In this document: piece by piece, positions 7,106 through 14,423 of the stretch
Position numbering within the stretch: position 1 is the first letter of the stretch
How the letters are laid out: each line of letters begins with the position of its first letter
NCBI GenBank assembly: GCA_035628035.1
Contig: DASPKS010000249.1
Coordinates: 1 to 16,758 of the forward strand
Direction: 5' to 3'
DNA: 16,758 nt
From: DASPKS01 sp035628035
GTDB taxonomy: Bacteria > Bacteroidota > Rhodothermia > Rhodothermales > Rubricoccaceae
The notes under the pieces: generated by a model
Told to the model about the DNA's origin: nothing
Seen by the model: the letters and a program-made list of their open reading frames with translations, nothing else
The model's database searches: none
Made by a program: the position numbers and the translations under genes

Positions 7106-8190
7106 GCTTCCGACGGCCTCACGTCCACAGCGACATCCTCGGCGATCTCCTCGGCCTCGCGCTCGGCCGTCGCGGCGGTGCGGCGGAGCGCGCCCAGGCT
7201 GGTCCCCTGGAGGAGCAGGCTGATGAACCCGCCGAGGCAGAAGAAGACGAGCTGGGCGGCGTGCGTGAGGAGGGCGTACGTGGCGGCCGGCGCGGCGTCG
7301 ACGCCGAAGAGGTGGACGAGCGTCTGGATGGTCACGTAGTGGAACGAGCCGGTCCCGCCGGGCGAAGGCAGCGCGATCCCGATGGCGCCGACGTTCATGA
7401 GCGCCCACGCGTCGACCAGCCCGAGCCCGTACGCCTGCGCGATGCCGAGCATCCGGAGCGGGAAGTAGGCCATCAGCCCGTAGCAGAGCCAGGTGGCGAT
7501 GGACGTGAGCACGATGCCCACGCGGCGCCGGGACCGGAGGACCGAGGCGAGCCCCGCGCCGAAGTTGCGCGCGGCGCTGCCGACCCGGCCACCCCGCCGG
7601 AGCAACCACCGCAACGCGAGCAGCCCGGCCGCCGCGAGGAGCCCCCCACCCATGATGAGGAGCGGGAGCGGGAAGGGGGGCAGCCCGCCCACCACATCGC
7701 GTACGCCCCCCCCGAAGACGCCGAGCACACCCGCCAGCCGCGCCCCGTAGAGCAGCCCGACGGAGACGAGCGCTATGCCCAGTGTCACTACGTCGAGCAC
7801 GCGCTCCACGACGACGGTCCCGAACACGCCCGGCATCCGCATCCGGCTCCGCGACGCGAAGTTGGCCGCGCGCACGACCTCGCCCAGGCGCGGCGCAGCG
7901 TAGTTCACCATGTACCCGATCATCAGTGCGTAGAACGCCTCCCTGATCGAGGGGCGGGCGGCCCGCTCCTCTTCGGGCAGTGCCTCGAGCAGCATCTGCC
8001 ACCGCCACGCCCGGAAGTAGTGCGAGAGGAGCGTGACACCGACGAGGGGGACGAGCCACCCGTACTCGGCCGTCCGGAGGGCGTCGCCGACGGCGCCGAA
8101 GTCCACGCCCCGGAGGGCGAGGTAGAGCAGCCCGCCGCCGAGGACGAAGCTGCCGACGACGAAGAGGGTCCGCTTGAGCTGGGGGGACAC
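7102..8190 (-). CDS. UPF0104 / LPG-synthase-TM (flippase-like) integral membrane protein
   Basis: This 362-residue polytopic membrane protein (about 7-8 hydrophobic segments) belongs to the family related to the flippase half of lysylphosphatidylglycerol synthase MprF and archaeal AglD. Recognisable blocks are the SHYFRAWRWQMLLEAL turn, GYMVNYAAPRLGEVVRAANF (the family's N...PR.GE..R motif), GTVVVERVLDVVTL (ER..D motif) and ALPSPGGTGSFHY near the C-terminus. There is no MprF catalytic synthase domain, so lipid or polyprenyl-linked substrate movement is only a family-level inference. It has an acidic cytosolic tail (EREAEEIAEDVAVDV). The start is a GTG at 8190, 11 nt after the upstream TAA; no ATG occurs near the N-terminus. 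It is flanked by an outer-membrane-like gene and the OB-fold gene in one apparent transcript. Confidence 0.85.
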   Translation of the reverse strand: MSPQLKRTLFVVGSFVLGGGLLYLALRGVDFGAVGDALRTAEYGWLVPLVGVTLLSHYFRAWRWQMLLEALPEEERAARPSIREAFYALMIGYMVNYAAPRLGEVVRAANFASRSRMRMPGVFGTVVVERVLDVVTLGIALVSVGLLYGARLAGVLGVFGGGVRDVVGGLPPFPLPLLIMGGGLLAAAGLLALRWLLRRGGRVGSAARNFGAGLASVLRSRRRVGIVLTSIATWLCYGLMAYFPLRMLGIAQAYGLGLVDAWALMNVGAIGIALPSPGGTGSFHYVTIQTLVHLFGVDAAPAATYALLTHAAQLVFFCLGGFISLLLQGTSLGALRRTAATAEREAEEIAEDVAVDVRPSEA

Positions 8191-8201
8191 GTGGGTCTTT
8201 C

Positions 8202-9566
8202 TTAGAGCGGGACGCGGAGGCCGACGAGCGGCTCGAACCGGCGCTCGACGAGGAAGCGCCGGTGACCCTCAGCATCGTCGGGGAGACGGAGGTAGCCGTA
8301 CCGCGCGCGGAGGTGAAGGTGGGCCGGCCCGACGGGCGAGGCGATCTCGAAGAGGAGGGTGTTGCGGTCTTCGAGCGGCCCGAAGATCGAGAAGAACCCG
8401 CCGAGCGCCTCGCGCTGGACGACGAACGCGAACCGGACGCCCTCGGTAGCGCGCGGCTGCGCGGCCAGACGGAGCGTGAACTCGCTGAGGCGCTCCCCGC
8501 CGCCGTAGTGCCGGCGGAAGTAGGTATGGAGGAGGAGGGCCCCGAACGTGAGCACGCGCAGCTCTGTCACGAGGTCCACCCCGCGCGTGACGTCGTCGAG
8601 CGAGACGCCCTCCAGCGACGTGGAGGGGTCATCATCGTAATACGTGTCGGAGAGGACGATGCGGCGGTCGTTGTGGGAGACCGTGTAGAGCGGGCCGAAG
8701 TAGCCCGGTATGAACCCCTCGCCCGAGACGAAGAGGGCCATTCGGAGCCGGAGCCGCGCCATGCCTGCCAGCTCGTTCGCTCCGAAGTCGGCCCCGAGGC
8801 CGACGCCTTGGCCGTGCTGGAGGTACCGCGCGTAGGAAGCGAAGGGAGAGAGGCGGAGCCCACCGAGCTCGAAGAGGGCGACGCGCACGTCCGCGCTGAC
8901 GGCCGTCACCGCCGAGTCGCCACCGAGGGCGAAGTCATGGACGGCGCCGGCCGCCAGGCGGAGCGAGCGGAGGCGGGTGTCGGTGCTGCGCGTGAGGGGC
9001 TCGATCTCTACCTGCGCGCCAACGACGCCGTCGAGGCGGACGTCGTCGGTGAAGGCGGCGATAGACCCAAAGCCGGTGCGCACCATCGCCTCGGCGCCGA
9101 GGTCCCGCTCATCCCACGCGGCTGTCGTTCCGAAGTCGCGGACGAGGTGGCCCACGCCGAGGTCGAGGTGCTGCGTCGGACCGAGGCGGGCGTAGAGCGG
9201 CACGCCCGGCCGGGGCTCGTGGCGGAGGTATCGGACAACGCGGGCGAGGTCGTAGGCCTCGTCGGCTTCGGCGTCGTAGAGCCCGCCCGGGCCGGGGTGG
9301 AGCGCGCCGCCCAGGGCGGCGCTCAAGGGGCCGGCGTAGCCTTCCGCTTCGGCGGCGAGCGCGAGCCGCCACGTGCCGCCGATCCACGCCGGCCCGGCGT
9401 ACGCCGCTACCGTCGTCGTGAGGCGGCCCGGCCGGCGGGCGCCCGGCTCGAGGGGGTCGTCCGCCGAGCCGAACGCGAAGGGCTGCGCGGCCGCGGCGGG
9501 GGCGAGAGCCCCGAAGGGCAACGCGAAGCGAAGCACGCACAGCGCGGCGGAGCGGAGGGGGGGCAC
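8202..9566 (-). CDS. Putative outer-membrane beta-barrel protein (unknown function)
   Basis: This is a 454-residue protein from the GTG at 9566, with a signal peptide (MPPLRSAALCVLRFALPFGALAPAAAAQP, cleavage expected after the AAAA run). The mature part is rich in alternating hydrophobic/aromatic strands with short charged loops (for example LYARLGPTQHLDLGVGHLVRDF, RLRSLRLAAGAVHDFALGGD, GMARLRLRMALFVSGEGFIP). It looks like an outer-membrane or periplasmic beta-sheet protein. I do not recognise the family. A TTG at 9575 would add three residues; the GTG is preferred because it gives a better signal-peptide N-terminus, but this is uncertain. Its coding end is 11 nt from the next gene. It heads the minus-strand cassette, with a candidate -7 element (TAGCTTC) at 9597-9591. 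Confidence 0.72.
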   Translation of the reverse strand: MPPLRSAALCVLRFALPFGALAPAAAAQPFAFGSADDPLEPGARRPGRLTTTVAAYAGPAWIGGTWRLALAAEAEGYAGPLSAALGGALHPGPGGLYDAEADEAYDLARVVRYLRHEPRPGVPLYARLGPTQHLDLGVGHLVRDFGTTAAWDERDLGAEAMVRTGFGSIAAFTDDVRLDGVVGAQVEIEPLTRSTDTRLRSLRLAAGAVHDFALGGDSAVTAVSADVRVALFELGGLRLSPFASYARYLQHGQGVGLGADFGANELAGMARLRLRMALFVSGEGFIPGYFGPLYTVSHNDRRIVLSDTYYDDDPSTSLEGVSLDDVTRGVDLVTELRVLTFGALLLHTYFRRHYGGGERLSEFTLRLAAQPRATEGVRFAFVVQREALGGFFSIFGPLEDRNTLLFEIASPVGPAHLHLRARYGYLRLPDDAEGHRRFLVERRFEPLVGLRVPL

Positions 9567-9590
9567 AGGCGGCAATCGGGGAGGGCCGGG

Positions 9591-9597
9591 GAAGCTA
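9591..9597 (-). promoter_or_regulatory. Candidate -7 promoter element of the minus-strand cassette
   Basis: On the minus strand this reads TAGCTTC, matching the TAnnTTC pattern seen before several genes here, 24 nt upstream of the GTG at 9566. It forms a divergent promoter region with the + strand element at 9625-9631. No TTG -33 element is evident. A GGAGGT (9599-9604) reads on the + strand and does not serve this gene. Confidence 0.3.
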
Positions 9598-9624
9598 AGG
9601 AGGTCCCGGAGGCGGGGCGCGCGG

Positions 9625-9631
9625 TACTTTC
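9625..9631 (+). promoter_or_regulatory. Candidate -7 promoter element of the AmpG-like gene
   Basis: TACTTTC fits TAnnTTC and lies 26 nt before the ATG at 9658, followed by a pyrimidine-rich leader (CCCCCTCCTCT...CTCTCC) with no Shine-Dalgarno sequence. The -33 element is not recognisable. Confidence 0.35.
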
Positions 9632-9657
9632 TCCCCCTCCTCTAGCGCGCCTCTCCT

Positions 9658-10971
9658 ATGGAACCACAAGGCCCATCGGCCCTCCGCGTGTTCGGCCAGC
9701 GGAAGATGGTGGCCCTCGCCCTGATCGGGTTCGCCTCCGGGCTCCCGTACCTCCTCACGCGCGATGCGCTCCAGGCGTGGCTCACGGTCGAAGGCGTCGA
9801 CCTCACGACGATCGGGCTGCTCGGGCTCGTCGCGGTGCCGTACACGTGGAAGTTCGTGTGGGCGCCGGTGCTGGACCGGTACGTGCCGCCGTTCCTCGGG
9901 CGTCGCCGCGGGTGGCTGCTCGTCTTTCAGGTAGGCCTCGCCGTCGCCATCGCGGCGATGGCCCTCCAGTCGCCGCGCGAGGCGACGATGCTCCTCGCCG
10001 TGAACGCGCTCCTCATCGCGTTCCTCTCGGCGAGCCAGGACATCGCCGCCGATGCGTACCGGACCGACGTGCTCACGGCGCGCGAGACGGGCGCCGGCGC
10101 CTCGCTGTTCGTGATGGGGTACCGCGTGGCCCTCCTCGTGACGGGCTCGTTCGCGCTCGTCTTCGCCGACCGGTTCGAGTGGCCCGCGGTGTACGCCGGG
10201 CTCGGGGCGCTGATGCTGCTCGGCGTCGCGGCCACGCTCTTCGCGCCGGAGCCGGAGCGCGCGCCCCGCCCGCCCGAGACGTTCGCCGCCGCGGTCGTCG
10301 GGCCGTTCCGCGAGTTCTTCCAGCGGCTCGGCCCCGGGCTCGCCCTCCTCGTCCTCCTCTTCATCCTCCTCTACCGCCTCTCCGACGCGCTCGGGCAGTT
10401 CATGACCGTCCCCTTCTTGCTGGACGAGGAGACGGGGTTCACGCAGACCGAGGTGGGCGCCGTCCGCGGCGGCGTCGGGCTGGTGGCAGTGATCGTGGGG
10501 GCCCTCGCGGGGGGCGCCCTCGTCGCGCGGATCGGCCTGAACCGCTCGGTGTGGGTGGCCGGCGTGCTCGGCGTGGTGAGCAACCTCGGGTACTACGCCC
10601 TCGCCCTGGGCGGGCGCGACCTCGGGATGATGACGGCCGCCGTCGTGGTCGAGAACTTCTGCCAGGGGCTCCTCGGGGCCACGTTCGTCGCGTTCCTCAT
10701 GAGCCTGTGCAACGCGCGCTTCACGGCCACGCAGTACGCGCTCCTCTCCAGCGCCTTCGCCACGGCGAACACGTTCCTCGCCGCGCCGACCGGGCGCATC
10801 GCCGAGGTCGTGGGATGGCCCACGTTCTTCCTGATCACCGTCGCCGCCGGTCTCCCGGGCCTGCTGCTGATCCCGGTGTTCGCGCCGTGGCACGGGCTGG
10901 TCCCCCGCGGCGCGGCGATCCCCGAGGACAACGGGCCGGGGGGCGCCCCCGCGGGCCCCTCAGAGGGGTGA
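9658..10971 (+). CDS. AmpG-like MFS permease (muropeptide-transporter family)
   Basis: This 437-residue major facilitator protein of the AmpG branch (inner membrane) would be expected to import GlcNAc-1,6-anhydro-MurNAc-peptides for peptidoglycan recycling if orthologous. AmpG-typical landmarks are GFASGLPYLLTRDALQAWL (24-42), PYTWKFVWAPVLDRYVPP (61-78) followed by FLGRRRGW, and FLSASQDIAADAYRTD (122-137). The second half has the expected helices after a central loop around 205-240. Twelve hydrophobic segments are plausible. No other murein-recycling gene is nearby, so substrate specificity is inferred from family resemblance. It is divergent from the envelope cassette and separated from the next + gene by 31 nt. 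Confidence 0.88.
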   Translation: MEPQGPSALRVFGQRKMVALALIGFASGLPYLLTRDALQAWLTVEGVDLTTIGLLGLVAVPYTWKFVWAPVLDRYVPPFLGRRRGWLLVFQVGLAVAIAAMALQSPREATMLLAVNALLIAFLSASQDIAADAYRTDVLTARETGAGASLFVMGYRVALLVTGSFALVFADRFEWPAVYAGLGALMLLGVAATLFAPEPERAPRPPETFAAAVVGPFREFFQRLGPGLALLVLLFILLYRLSDALGQFMTVPFLLDEETGFTQTEVGAVRGGVGLVAVIVGALAGGALVARIGLNRSVWVAGVLGVVSNLGYYALALGGRDLGMMTAAVVVENFCQGLLGATFVAFLMSLCNARFTATQYALLSSAFATANTFLAAPTGRIAEVVGWPTFFLITVAAGLPGLLLIPVFAPWHGLVPRGAAIPEDNGPGGAPAGPSEG

Positions 10972-11002
10972 ACCTTGCCGGGCGGGCGGGGTATGCGCGC
11001 GC

Positions 11003-11671
11003 ATGAGCCGCCTCCCCGAGCTGCTGCCCCTCTTCCCGCTCAACCTCGTCCTCTACCCGGACGAGCCGGTGCCGCTCCACATCTTCGAGCCGCGCTACCG
11101 CGAGATGGTCCGGTACTGCCTCGACGAGGAGGTGCCCTTCGGGGTCGTCTACGCGTCGGAGTCGTCGCACGCCGACGTGGGGTGCTCGGCGCGGATCCGC
11201 CGCATCCTCACGCGCTACGACGACGGCCGTCTCGACCTCCTCGCGCAGGGGGAGGACCGCTTCCGCATCGTCGAGATCTTCCGCGACCGGGCCTACCTCA
11301 CGGCCGAGGTGGAGCCGTTCGGCCCCGCCGCCGAGCCCGGCGCGGTGGACGTGGACGCCCGCGAGCGGATGATCACGCAGCACCTCAAGCTGCTCGAGAT
11401 CGCCGGCGAGAAGCTCCGGCCCTCGGCCTACGAGGCGGCCCGGTGGGCCTCGTTCGTCGTCGCGCGTAACGCCGGGCTGGACCTCGAGGACAAGCAGCGG
11501 CTCCTGGAGATGCCCACCGAGAACGAGCGCGTGCACTTCCTCGTCGAGCACGTGGGGGCGCTGCTGGCGCGCGTCGAGCGGGCCCGCCAGATCAACGAAA
11601 TCGCGCGGGGCGACGGCCACCCCTCCGGGATGCCGGAGGTCGGCGGCGAGGAGGACGACGAAGAGGAGTAG
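11003..11671 (+). CDS. Stand-alone LON substrate-binding (N-terminal) domain protein
   Basis: This 222-residue protein consists of the Lon protease N-terminal/PUA-like substrate-binding domain alone. The domain opening PLFPLNLVLYPDEPVPLHIFEPRYREM (9-35) is characteristic, and VGCSARIRRI (59-68) and GEDRFRIVEIF (83-93) are further landmarks. A helical C-terminal part runs about 115-200, and the protein ends in an acidic tail (EEDDEEE). There is no AAA+ or Ser-Lys protease domain, so it probably acts as an adaptor or in protein quality control; no partner is visible. The ATG at 11003 overlaps a 12-bp palindrome (10993-11004). The gene lies 31 nt after the AmpG-like gene and may be co-transcribed. 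Confidence 0.9.
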   Translation: MSRLPELLPLFPLNLVLYPDEPVPLHIFEPRYREMVRYCLDEEVPFGVVYASESSHADVGCSARIRRILTRYDDGRLDLLAQGEDRFRIVEIFRDRAYLTAEVEPFGPAAEPGAVDVDARERMITQHLKLLEIAGEKLRPSAYEAARWASFVVARNAGLDLEDKQRLLEMPTENERVHFLVEHVGALLARVERARQINEIARGDGHPSGMPEVGGEEDDEEE

Positions 11672-11683
11672 CAGCGGGGGCGC

Positions 11684-11690
11684 TATCCTT
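11684..11690 (+). promoter_or_regulatory. Candidate -7 promoter element of the metallo-hydrolase gene
   Basis: TATCCTTCC resembles TAnnTTTG with one extra spacer base. It lies 28 nt before the ATG at 11719 with a pyrimidine-rich leader. A palindrome CTTGCAAG at 11692-11699 lies just downstream and could be an operator, but this is weak. Confidence 0.25.
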
Positions 11691-11718
11691 CCTTGCAAGC
11701 CACCTGCTCCTCTCGCGC

Positions 11719-12567
11719 ATGAACCTGGCCGGCTACCAACTCGACGTCGTCGAGGCCGGGCGCTTCCGGCTCGACGGCGGCGCCATGTTCGGGATCGTCC
11801 CGAAGGCGCTCTGGGCCAAGCAGCTCGCGCCCGACGACGAGAACCGCATCCCCCTCGCCATGCGGTGCCTCCTCCTGCGTGGGCACGGCCGCACCGTTCT
11901 CGTCGACGACGGCCTCGGCGACAAGTACGACGCGAAGTTCGCCCGCCTCTTCGCCATCGACCCCGAGCGCTCCGACCTCCGGCGCTCGCTCGCGGCGCTC
12001 GGCGTCGCGCCGGAGGACGTGACCGACGTCGTCCTCACGCACCTCCACTTCGACCACGCGGGCGGCTCTACCACGCGCCGCCCCGACGGCACGCTCGCCG
12101 TCACGTTCCCCAACGCGACGTACCACGTGCAGCGGAGCCACTGGGCGTGGGCGCACGAGAGCCCGCGCGAGCAGGCCTCGTTCCTCCCGGAGAACCTCGA
12201 CCCCCTCGAAGCTTCCGGCCAGCTTCACTTCCTCGACGGCCCCGGCGAGCTCGTGCCGCACGTCGAGGCCGTCGTGGTGGACGGGCACACGCGCGGGATG
12301 CAGCTCCCGCTCGTCAGGGGGGAAGGGGAGGCGCTGCTTTTCGCGGCCGACCTCCTGCCGACGGCGGCGCACGTCCCGCTCCTCTGGATCATGGCGTACG
12401 ACGTGGCCCCGCTCGACACCCTCGCCGAGAAAGAGCGGCTGCTCGCCCGCGCGGCCGACGAAGCGTGGCGGGTCTTCTTCGAGCACGACCCCGAAACGGC
12501 GACGGCCCGCATCGAGCGGTCCGAGCGGGGCTTCGCCGCTGTAGACCGCGTGCCGGGGTTGGGGTGA
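11719..12567 (+). CDS. Metallo-beta-lactamase-fold hydrolase
   Basis: This 282-residue metal-dependent hydrolase belongs to the metallo-beta-lactamase superfamily. The metal-binding motif THLHFDHAGG (107-116) provides His108, His110, Asp112 and His113. Further ligands are His190 in DGHTRGMQ, Asp211 in FAADLLPT and His256 in FEHDP. The N-terminal GGAMFGIVPKALWAKQL resembles the dinuclear lactonase/hydrolase subgroup (AHL-lactonase-like), but substrate specificity cannot be read from sequence. The family also includes glyoxalase-like and RNase-like enzymes; the absence of RNase Z/J features argues against those. The ATG at 11719 is preceded by a candidate -7 element. It has its own promoter but follows the LON-domain gene by 47 nt. 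Confidence 0.87.
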   Translation: MNLAGYQLDVVEAGRFRLDGGAMFGIVPKALWAKQLAPDDENRIPLAMRCLLLRGHGRTVLVDDGLGDKYDAKFARLFAIDPERSDLRRSLAALGVAPEDVTDVVLTHLHFDHAGGSTTRRPDGTLAVTFPNATYHVQRSHWAWAHESPREQASFLPENLDPLEASGQLHFLDGPGELVPHVEAVVVDGHTRGMQLPLVRGEGEALLFAADLLPTAAHVPLLWIMAYDVAPLDTLAEKERLLARAADEAWRVFFEHDPETATARIERSERGFAAVDRVPGLG

Positions 12568-12734
12568 CCCCCCGGCGGCACGGGCTTTGTCCGGCCCGCA
12601 GGAGAAGCGATTTCGCAGGCATCCGACCGCGTTCTTCCCGCCCGGAAGGCCGTGTGGGGGGGGAGGCGGGATAGATCCGTAACCCCCCGGGGTCCTGCGC
12701 GACGCCCCCGCCCTGCGGAGCAGCCCCCGTCCCG

Positions 12735-14321
12735 ATGCCCACCCTCACCCCCCCCGTGCGCGCCGCCGCTGCGCTCTTGGTCCTGCTCACGGTCGTGGCG
12801 ATCACAGCGACCGGGCTTTACCTGGTGGAGGCGTGGGAGACGATCTCGCGGGGGGAGCAGCAGGAGCTGGCCGCCGTCGCCGGCGCCCTCGCCGCCGCCG
12901 TTCAGGACGACCCTGCCTCCGATCGGGCGCAGCAGCTTTTCGCCCGCGCCGCCGCCGACCGCGCTCTCGACGCCGCCATGCTCCTCGACGCCCGCGGGCG
13001 CCCCCTCGCGGGGAGCGCCTCCGAAACCGGGCAGGCGATGAATGGGCGGGGAGTTATCGCCGCGGCCGGACAGGCAGAAGCCGTGCAGCGGGTCGTCCGC
13101 TGGAACGGGCGTCCGCACTTCCTCGCCGTCCAGTCGGTCGAAGGGGACGGGCGCCGGGTAGCCGTGCTCCGCAGCGACGGCGCCGCCCACGCCCGGTTCA
13201 AGCCGAAGGCGTGGCGGGCCGTAGGCGCCGCCTTCCTCGGGTGGCTCCTCGTGGCGGGGGCCCTTGCATGGTGGGCCCGCCAGAGCGGGGCCGCCCCCGC
13301 GAAGCGCCTCCAGACGCTGGCCGAGCGCGTGGCGGCGTCGTCGAACCTGTCCGAGCCCGCGCTCCGCCAGCTGCTCAGCCAGTCGACCGAGGACCTCGGC
13401 GGGCTCACCGAGCCGCTCTACACCCTCGGCACCGCGCTGCGCGAGGCCCGCGAACGCGCGGCCGAACTACGAACGCACGCCGCGGCGCTCCTCCAGGTGA
13501 ACCCCCACTACGTCCTCATCGCGACGCAGGACGGCCACCTCGTCGACGCGAACCCCGCGTTCTACGCCGCCACCGGGCTCCCCTTCGAGGCCATCCAGAA
13601 CGGCCGGATGGAGGTGCTCGACGAGATCTTCCCGCTCCCGCCGCTCCTTGAACTCGCCGAGCGGAGCCGCCGCGAGGGGAGCGCCATCAGCGGCGTCGAG
13701 TACGCGCTCGTCGCGCACGACGACGCGCGGCGGCCCGTGGACGTGGCCCTCCGCGCGATCACGCTCGGCGGCCGCCCCGCCGTCATCATCCAGGCCACCG
13801 ACCGCGCGACGGAGCGGAAGCTGGAGCGCCAGATCTCGACGTTCAGTGACGCCCTCGACCTCATGGTGGACCAGCGGGTGGCCCAGCTCACCGCCGGCAA
13901 CGGCTCGCTCAACCAGATGCTCGAGGAGGCCGGCGTCGTCGTGATGACGTTCGACGGGATCGGCCGGACGCGCCGGTGGAACCGTGCCGCCGTCGACCTC
14001 GCCGGGTCCGACGTGGCGCGGGCCCCGCACTTCCGCGCGTTCGCGGAGCTGCTCCGCCTCCCCGACGACGACTACCTCGCGTTCGCGGGGTGGTTCGAAG
14101 GGGAGGGGCAGGGCACGTGGCAGACCGACGGCCGCCCGATGGGGATGCCCCGCCGTCTCGTCTGGCGCAAGCACGTGAGCGACGACGAGGGGGTGGCCGA
14201 GCGCCGCATGCTCGTCGGCGTGGAGCTGCCGCGCCGCCCGATCTCCGGCCTGAGCGGCGACGGGGCAGGGGAGCCGATCCCCGGCTTCGCGCCCGGCCCT
14301 GCTCCGGCCAGTTCCGTCTAG
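12735..14321 (+). CDS. Two-TM sensor protein with two PAS-like domains and no output domain
   Basis: This 528-residue protein has TM1 at about 8-31, a periplasmic region of about 130 residues, TM2 at about 162-181, a HAMP-like/helical linker (182-250), a first PAS-like domain (about 251-355, with VLIATQDGHLVDANPAFYAATG), a helical linker (355-392) and a second PAS-like domain (about 393-497, with VVVMTFDGIGRTRRWNRAAVDLAG). The C-terminus is Pro/Gly-rich. No H-box, HATPase, GGDEF, EAL or methyl-accepting region follows. It therefore senses and probably signals by protein contact, with the likely partner in the next gene. PAS domain calls are from pattern (DANPAF; RWN) and are less sure than the TM topology. 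The ATG at 12735 is the first; no RBS is evident. Confidence 0.75.
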   Translation: MPTLTPPVRAAAALLVLLTVVAITATGLYLVEAWETISRGEQQELAAVAGALAAAVQDDPASDRAQQLFARAAADRALDAAMLLDARGRPLAGSASETGQAMNGRGVIAAAGQAEAVQRVVRWNGRPHFLAVQSVEGDGRRVAVLRSDGAAHARFKPKAWRAVGAAFLGWLLVAGALAWWARQSGAAPAKRLQTLAERVAASSNLSEPALRQLLSQSTEDLGGLTEPLYTLGTALREARERAAELRTHAAALLQVNPHYVLIATQDGHLVDANPAFYAATGLPFEAIQNGRMEVLDEIFPLPPLLELAERSRREGSAISGVEYALVAHDDARRPVDVALRAITLGGRPAVIIQATDRATERKLERQISTFSDALDLMVDQRVAQLTAGNGSLNQMLEEAGVVVMTFDGIGRTRRWNRAAVDLAGSDVARAPHFRAFAELLRLPDDDYLAFAGWFEGEGQGTWQTDGRPMGMPRRLVWRKHVSDDEGVAERRMLVGVELPRRPISGLSGDGAGEPIPGFAPGPAPASSV

Positions 14322-14348
14322 CGCGCGTACCTGAAGACGGCGGTGCCG

Positions 14349-14380
14349 TTGTGATCCGCAATGGAAGCGCTTTATCTTCA
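14349..14380 (+). promoter_or_regulatory. Candidate promoter (TTG-N21-TATCTTC) of the receiver-DHp gene
   Basis: TTG at 14349-14351 is separated by 21 nt from TATCTTCA (14373-14380). This matches the TTTG-N19-21-TAnnTTTG architecture known for Bacteroidota promoters. The -7 element lies inside the longest in-frame extension starting at 14361, which supports initiation at the ATG at 14424 instead. It lies 27 nt after the sensor gene's stop. The leader to 14424 is pyrimidine-rich. Confidence 0.5.
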
Positions 14381-14423
14381 ACCACCTTCCCCGGACGGCC
14401 CCTTTCCTCCCTCCACCCGCTGC

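Noticed and set aside
6625..8205. 526-codon + strand frame over the flippase and OB-fold genes
   Set aside because: It is antisense to genes with clear TM and OB patterns and overlapping ATGA junctions. Its product is low-complexity Arg/Gly/Glu.
6677..8275. A single 532-residue minus-strand protein merging the OB-fold gene with the reading frame across the flippase gene
   Set aside because: The N-terminal part is a frame-shifted shadow of the flippase gene. The ATGA overlap at 7105-7102 gives a much better start for the OB-fold protein.
8262..11006. 914-codon open frame on the + strand antisense to the OMP gene and out of frame with the AmpG-like gene
   Set aside because: The translation is Arg/Gly/Ala/Glu-rich without recognisable domains. 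High GC removes stop codons in antisense frames, and the minus-strand OMP gene and + strand AmpG-like gene have family-like sequences in their own frames.
14361..14423. ATG at 14361 as start of the receiver-DHp gene
   Set aside because: The candidate promoter -7 element lies inside this extension, and the added residues (EALYLQPPSPDGPFPPST) are low-complexity and not part of a receiver fold.
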